Positions 59,895-64,000 of a DNA stretch of 64,000 nt are shown piece by piece (the stretch's first letter is position 1; each line of letters starts with the position of its first letter). The notes below the pieces were generated by a model that was not told the DNA's origin, made no database searches, and saw nothing but the letters and a program-made list of their open reading frames with translations. The position numbers were made by a program, and so were the translations under genes. The DNA is from Microbispora catharanthi (GTDB lineage: Bacteria > Actinomycetota > Actinomycetes > Streptosporangiales > Streptosporangiaceae), in NCBI RefSeq assembly GCF_006334915.2, contig NZ_VDMA02000031.1, positions 27,886 through 91,885 on the forward strand, written 5' to 3'.

Positions 59895-61045
59895 TCGATC
59901 TCCGGCGGGTCCCCGATCTGTGGAGGCGGTCCGACGTCACGGTCCGGGATCTTCCGCTCGCGCTGCTGCTGGCCGTCTCGTCGTTCCTGCCGGCGATGCA
60001 CAACCACGGGACGCAGCTCGGCGACCTGCCGACCCGCCCCTTCGACGCGGCGGCCGTCCTGGTGGTCGCCCTCCAGTGCCTCTCGCTGGCCGTCCGGCGA
60101 CGATGGCCGGCCGTCTGCCTCACCTTGGGGTCGCTCGGCTTCGCCCTCGACCAGCTCCTCGCTTACCACACGGCGGCGAGCACCGCACTGCCCATCGTGC
60201 TGATGAGCACGGGCGCCCATCTGGAGCGGCACCGGCGCGTCACCGCGGTCCTCCTCTCCGTGGCGTACGTGCCGCTGGCGGTCGCGCTCGACCGGACCGG
60301 CTCGGCCGAGGGACTGGAGGGATATGTCACGTTCTACCTGGTGCTGGTCCTCGCGTGGGGCATCGGGGCCTGGCTGCGCTCCACCCGGGCCGCCGAGGCC
60401 GAGGGCCGCCGCCGCGTCGCCGAGGCCACCCGCGCCGCCGAACGCACCCGCATCGCCCGCGAGCTGCACGACGTCGTGACCCACCACGTGACGGCGATGG
60501 TCGTGCAGGCCGAGGCGGCACGCTACCTGACCGCCGCACCCGACCGCCTCGACGCGGCACTGAGCGCCGTCACCGACACCGGCCGACGGGCCATCTCCGA
60601 TCTGCGGCACCTGCTCGACCTGCTCAACCCCGATCACGACACCGACGTCAGGATGCCGTCCGTCGGAGAACTTCGCACTCTGGTGGAGCAGACGCGCCAG
60701 GCCGGGCAGCCGGTGGAGTTCGCCGAGGAGGGCAGTCCGGCGGAATCGTCCGGCAGCGCGGAGTTCGTGGCCTATAGGGTCGTGCAGGAGTCCCTGACGA
60801 ACGCCCTCAAATACGCCCACGGCAGCCGCACCGAGGTCCGCGTGCGCTATGGCGAGAAGGAGATCCTCGTGGAGGTCAGCACCGATGGTTCCGGCTCGCG
60901 GACCGGCTCGCCCGGCGGGAGCGGGCGGGGCCTCGCCGGGCTCCGCGAGCGGGTCGACGCCCTGGGCGGCGAGTTCAGCGCCGGGCGGCGGGCGGGCGGC
61001 GCCTTCGTCGTGCGGGCACTCATCCCCGCGGGGAGCCCGGCGTGA
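59891..61045 (+). CDS. Sensor histidine kinase (NarX-like)
   Basis: A 384-residue protein from GTG 59891 (GTGA overlap). Four to five membrane segments in residues about 20-155, then IARELHDVVTHHVTAMVVQA (phospho-His), VVQESLTNALKYAHG and GRGLAGLRERVDALGG. No extracellular sensor domain; membrane state or the upstream CPBP protease may provide the signal. It is followed by its response regulator with the same GTGA overlap. Confidence 0.92.
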   Translation: MIDLRRVPDLWRRSDVTVRDLPLALLLAVSSFLPAMHNHGTQLGDLPTRPFDAAAVLVVALQCLSLAVRRRWPAVCLTLGSLGFALDQLLAYHTAASTALPIVLMSTGAHLERHRRVTAVLLSVAYVPLAVALDRTGSAEGLEGYVTFYLVLVLAWGIGAWLRSTRAAEAEGRRRVAEATRAAERTRIARELHDVVTHHVTAMVVQAEAARYLTAAPDRLDAALSAVTDTGRRAISDLRHLLDLLNPDHDTDVRMPSVGELRTLVEQTRQAGQPVEFAEEGSPAESSGSAEFVAYRVVQESLTNALKYAHGSRTEVRVRYGEKEILVEVSTDGSGSRTGSPGGSGRGLAGLRERVDALGGEFSAGRRAGGAFVVRALIPAGSPA

Positions 61046-61701
61046 ACGCGCCGGTCCGGGTCCTGGTCTGCGACGACCAGGCGCTGATCCGCACCGGATT
61101 CGCGACGATCATCGATGCGCAGCCCGACCTCGAGGTGGTGGGCGAGTGCGGGGACGGTCGCGCCGCGGTCGACCTCGCTCGCCGGCTGAACCCGGACATC
61201 GTGGTGATGGACGTGCGCATGCCGGTGCTCGACGGCATCGGGGCGACCCGCCTGCTGGCCGGCGCCGGGGTCGCGGACCCCGTCAAGGTGCTCGTGGTGA
61301 CGACGTTCAACCTGGACGAGTACGTCTACGAGGCGCTGCGTGCGGGGGCGAGCGGGTTCTTGCTCAAGGACGCCCCACCGGCACAACTGCTGCACGGCAT
61401 CCGCACCGTCGCGACGGGTGCCGCGCTGCTGGCCCCCGAGGTGACGCGGCAGCTCGTCGGCAGGTACGCGGCGCGGATTCGTCCCGCCGAGGGCACGCCG
61501 GACGACGTCGCGCTGACCCCGCGCGAGCTGGAGGTGCTGCGCCTCATCGCCGACGGCCTGTCCAACGGTGAGATCGCCGCGACGTTGGTCATCAGCCAGG
61601 AGACCGTCAAGACGTACGTGTCGCGCATCCTCACCAAGCTCGACCTGCGCGACCGCGTGCAGGCCGTGGTCTACGCCTACCGCAGGGGCCTGGTGACCTG
61701 A
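61042..61701 (+). CDS. NarL/FixJ-type response regulator
   Basis: A 219-residue protein: receiver domain (VLVCDDQALIRTG, Asp in VVMDVRMPV, Lys in FLLKDAPP) and LuxR HTH (LTPRELEVLRLIADGLSNGE, ETVKTYVSRILTKLDL). Cognate of the upstream kinase. Likely targets are its own operon or neighbours. Confidence 0.93.
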   Translation: MNAPVRVLVCDDQALIRTGFATIIDAQPDLEVVGECGDGRAAVDLARRLNPDIVVMDVRMPVLDGIGATRLLAGAGVADPVKVLVVTTFNLDEYVYEALRAGASGFLLKDAPPAQLLHGIRTVATGAALLAPEVTRQLVGRYAARIRPAEGTPDDVALTPRELEVLRLIADGLSNGEIAATLVISQETVKTYVSRILTKLDLRDRVQAVVYAYRRGLVT

Positions 61702-61758
61702 GACCGGCAGACCGCGCCTTGCCGCTCCTGCGGGCGCGGGCGGACCCGGCGCGGCGGT

Positions 61759-62601
61759 TCAGCCGATGGTCAGGTCCTGGATGCCGACCACGCGCAGCAG
61801 CTCCAGCCGCTCGTAGGACTCGCTGCCCGGGCGGGCGGTGTAGGCGACCAGCCGCTGGTCGTGCTCCGGGCTCAGCAGTACCTCGCAGTCCAACTCCAGC
61901 AGGCCGACGACCGGATGCAGGAAGCGCTTGACGTCGGCGCGGCGCACGGCCACGTCGTGGGTGTCCCACAGCGCCGAGAACTCCTCGCTGCGGGCGCGGA
62001 GCCTGCGTACGAGCCCTGCCAGCCGCGCGTCGTCGGGGCGGCGGGCGAGTGTGGCGCGCAGATCCGCCACCGCGACGCGGGCGGCGCGGTCACGGTCCTC
62101 GGCCGGGAAGAGTTCCCGCGCGGACGGGTCCGTGAAGTAGCGCCAGGCGACGTTGTGCTCCGCCTCGGGGCGGGCGGACACGTCACCGTGGAGTGCTTTG
62201 GCCATCGCATTCTGCGCGAGGATGTCGCCGCGGTCGCTCACCACCTGGGCGGGGATGTCCGTCAGCCGGTCGAGGACGAGCAGCAGGCCGGGACGGACGT
62301 GCTCCGTGGCCGGCCGGTCCCGCGGCGGCTCCTCGCCGGCGAGATGGAAGAGGTGGTCCCGTTCGTCGCCGGTCAGCCGCAGCGCGCGGGCGACGGCGGC
62401 GAGCATCTGGCGCGACGGGCGCGAACCCCTGGCCTGCTCCAGCCGCGTGTAGTGGTCGGTGGACATGCCCGCCAGCTGCGCCACCTCCTCGCGGCGCAGT
62501 CCCGGGGTGCGCCGCCGCGCGCTCTGCGACAGCCCCACGTCGGCTGGGACGAGTCGGGCACGGCAGTGACGCAGGAAGTCGGCCAGTTCGGTTCTGTCCA
62601 C
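61759..62601 (-). CDS. HTH (XRE) regulator with MmyB-like ligand domain
   Basis: GTG 62601 gives 280 residues. The N-terminal HTH reads GLRREEVAQLAGMSTDHYTR, then LEQARGSRPS; residues about 105-270 match the PAS-like MmyB domain (VVSDRGDILAQNAMAKAL, YFTDPSARELFPAEDRDR). Proteins of this family often sit divergent from the oxidoreductase gene they control. Here the aldo-keto reductase gene starts 254 bp away on the opposite strand. Confidence 0.9.
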   Translation of the reverse strand: MDRTELADFLRHCRARLVPADVGLSQSARRRTPGLRREEVAQLAGMSTDHYTRLEQARGSRPSRQMLAAVARALRLTGDERDHLFHLAGEEPPRDRPATEHVRPGLLLVLDRLTDIPAQVVSDRGDILAQNAMAKALHGDVSARPEAEHNVAWRYFTDPSARELFPAEDRDRAARVAVADLRATLARRPDDARLAGLVRRLRARSEEFSALWDTHDVAVRRADVKRFLHPVVGLLELDCEVLLSPEHDQRLVAYTARPGSESYERLELLRVVGIQDLTIG

Positions 62602-62855
62602 ACTCCCACCATGCCCCGGGGACGCCGGACGCAGCCAGGGACCGCCTGTCCCCGGATGAGGACGTCTCTCCCGCCGACGCCCGCACCGCCGCACGCTGGG
62701 AGCCGGTGCGGCGGACCGGCGGCGCCCTCACGGGGCGACGAGACGAGCACCGGAGAGGTGCCGTGTGCCACCCGCGGCACCCGCAGGACGGCTCCATCCG
62801 GTTCGCCGGTGCTACGGATCACCCGGATCTTTCGATGAAGGAAGGCATGGTTCGC

Positions 62856-63878
62856 ATGCGGTACCGCACGCTCGGCCGGACCGGTATCAAGGTCAGCCCC
62901 TATGCGCTCGGCGCATTGATGTTCGCCACGTCCGTCGGCAACCCCGACCCCGACGACTCGATCCGCATCATCCACAAGGCGCTCGACGCGGGGATCAATT
63001 TCGTCGACACCGCCGACGTCTACGGCGACTCCGAGGAGATCGTCGGCAGAGCACTCGAAGGGCGCCGCGACAGCGTCGTCCTCGCGACCAAGTTCAGCCG
63101 CCCGATGGGTGACGATCCCAACCAGCAGGGCGCCTCACGGCGCTGGATCATGACCGCGGTCGAGAACTCGCTGCGCCGCCTCCGGACCGACCGCATCGAC
63201 CTCTACCAGATCCACCGGCTGGACCTCGACACCGACATCGAGGAGACGCTCTCAGCGCTCTCGGACCTGATCCACAGCGGGAAGGTCCGCGCGATCGGCT
63301 CGTCCGCGATGCCCGCCTCCGGCGTCGTCGAAGCCCAGTGGGTCGCCGAGCGGCGCGGCCTGGAACGGTTCCGCACCGAGCAGCCGCCCTACTCGCTCCT
63401 CAACCGCGGCATCGAGAGAGAGGTCCTGCCGCTCGCGCAACGCTACGGGATGGGCACCCTCGTGTGGGCCCCGCTCGCGCAGGGACTGCTCACCGGCCGC
63501 GTACGCAAGGGGCGGCAGAACGACCTGCGCCGCGCCGGCTTCTTCAGGCACCTCAACGACGAGCACCGTCTCGACGCGGTCGAACAGTTCATCTCGCTCG
63601 CCCAGGAGGCGGGCCTGCCGATGACCCACCTCGCCATGGCGTTTGCCATCGCCCATCCCGGCGTGACCAGCGCGATCATCGGGCCGCGCACGATGAGCCA
63701 CCTCGACGACCTGCTCGCCGGCGCCGACGTCGCACTCACCGACGACATCCTCGACCGGATCGACGAGATCGTCCCGCCCGGCACCGACGTCGGCACACTC
63801 GACCAGGCCTACGTGCCGCCGGCTCTCCAGCAGACGAGCCTGCGCCGCCGCCCCGCCGGCGAACGCACCGCCGCCTAG
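62856..63878 (+). CDS. Aldo/keto reductase
   Basis: ATG 62856 has AAGGAAGG ten bases upstream; ATG 62835 and 62847 are in frame but placed before or too near that site. 340 residues, full length. Start YRTLGRTGIKVSPYALG; catalytic tetrad Asp and Tyr in DTADVYGDSEE, Lys in VLATKFSRP and His in YQIHRLDLD. NADP-dependent carbonyl reductase of the TIM-barrel family. Controlled probably by the divergent HTH regulator. Confidence 0.92.
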   Translation: MRYRTLGRTGIKVSPYALGALMFATSVGNPDPDDSIRIIHKALDAGINFVDTADVYGDSEEIVGRALEGRRDSVVLATKFSRPMGDDPNQQGASRRWIMTAVENSLRRLRTDRIDLYQIHRLDLDTDIEETLSALSDLIHSGKVRAIGSSAMPASGVVEAQWVAERRGLERFRTEQPPYSLLNRGIEREVLPLAQRYGMGTLVWAPLAQGLLTGRVRKGRQNDLRRAGFFRHLNDEHRLDAVEQFISLAQEAGLPMTHLAMAFAIAHPGVTSAIIGPRTMSHLDDLLAGADVALTDDILDRIDEIVPPGTDVGTLDQAYVPPALQQTSLRRRPAGERTAA

Positions 63879-63937
63879 AAGGCCACTGAAGATCTTGTCT
63901 CGATAACGGCCGGTGCTTGTGGTCGGCCGTGGTTCGC

Positions 63938-64000
63938 TCAGGCGGGTTTGGGCTCCAGTGTCCAGACGTTGCCGGTCCGGGTGAGTCCGAGGTTGATCAG
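63938..64000 (-). CDS. C-terminal end of a gene running off the window
   Basis: On the minus strand the last 20 codons read LINLGLTRTGNVWTLEPKPA then stop (63938-63940). Codon bias and the open frame suggest a real gene. A transposase tail is possible but cannot be decided from 20 residues. Convergent with the aldo-keto reductase gene. Confidence 0.4.
   Translation of the reverse strand: MINLGLTRTGNVWTLEPKPA

Noticed and set aside
63885..63937. Terminator hairpin after the aldo-keto reductase
   Set aside because: Only a 6-bp ACGGCC/GGCCGT pairing with a long loop is visible, too weak to list.

Overview
The window is chromosomal DNA of a high-GC Gram-positive actinomycete. Evidence: strong G/C bias at third codon positions, frequent GTG starts, SARP-type regulator, two ECF42-type sigma/DGPF pairs, NarL-type two-component systems, and many secreted proteins with unknown partners. 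A filamentous genus of the Streptosporangiales (Actinomadura/Nonomuraea type) or a relative fits, but nothing here fixes the genus. I see no tRNA, rRNA, CRISPR array or intact mobile element.

Layout. (1) 1-11,216: a partial HTH-nSTAND-WD40 protein diverges from a two-gene secreted operon (ricin-like protein plus a Cys-containing exported protein). The unit from nSTAND start through operon and terminator hairpin occurs again at 9,080-11,216, where the nSTAND gene is cut to about 35 codons. A 1,390-residue exported lytic-transglycosylase-like/golvesin-domain protein lies between the copies. (2) 11,605-17,805: DGPF/ECF42 pair, MFS pump, VOC protein, exported VWA protein. (3) 18,516-21,838: a small secreted protein, then a gene graveyard (LysR remnant, two internally deleted SDRs, integrase fragment) around an AlkD-like gene. 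(4) 21,937-28,114: secreted phosphoesterase/MFS/beta-propeller operon, a NarL-type two-component system, a membrane protein. (5) 28,252-34,963: a tightly overlapping five-gene operon around a CHAT protease with two large membrane proteins. (6) 35,573-48,272: a TPR-CHAT protein divergent from a cytoplasmic subtilase carrying four GHKPM repeats, an ECF sigma factor and an unknown; then a five-gene run with an M15-like peptidase, a hemopexin-GH24 lysozyme fusion and three unknown proteins, none with a signal peptide. (7) 48,495-51,607: second DGPF/ECF42 pair, hydrolase/TetR pair with an operator-like palindrome. (8) 51,724-58,747: a compact ribosomal-peptide-like cluster: a 69-residue precursor with six cysteines, MauE-like and TlpA-like thiol proteins, an ABC exporter, an S26 signal peptidase and a SARP/NB-ARC/TPR regulator. 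The divergent promoter holds two mirrored pairs of heptamers at 11-bp spacing, the arrangement SARPs bind. (9) 59,061-64,000: CPBP protease plus two-component system, HTH regulator/aldo-keto reductase pair, and the end of a further gene.

The best candidates for an undescribed system are the disulfide-rich peptide cluster (about 51.7-58.7 kb) and the CHAT/subtilase/sigma locus with the adjoining hemopexin-lysozyme operon (about 35.6-48.3 kb).
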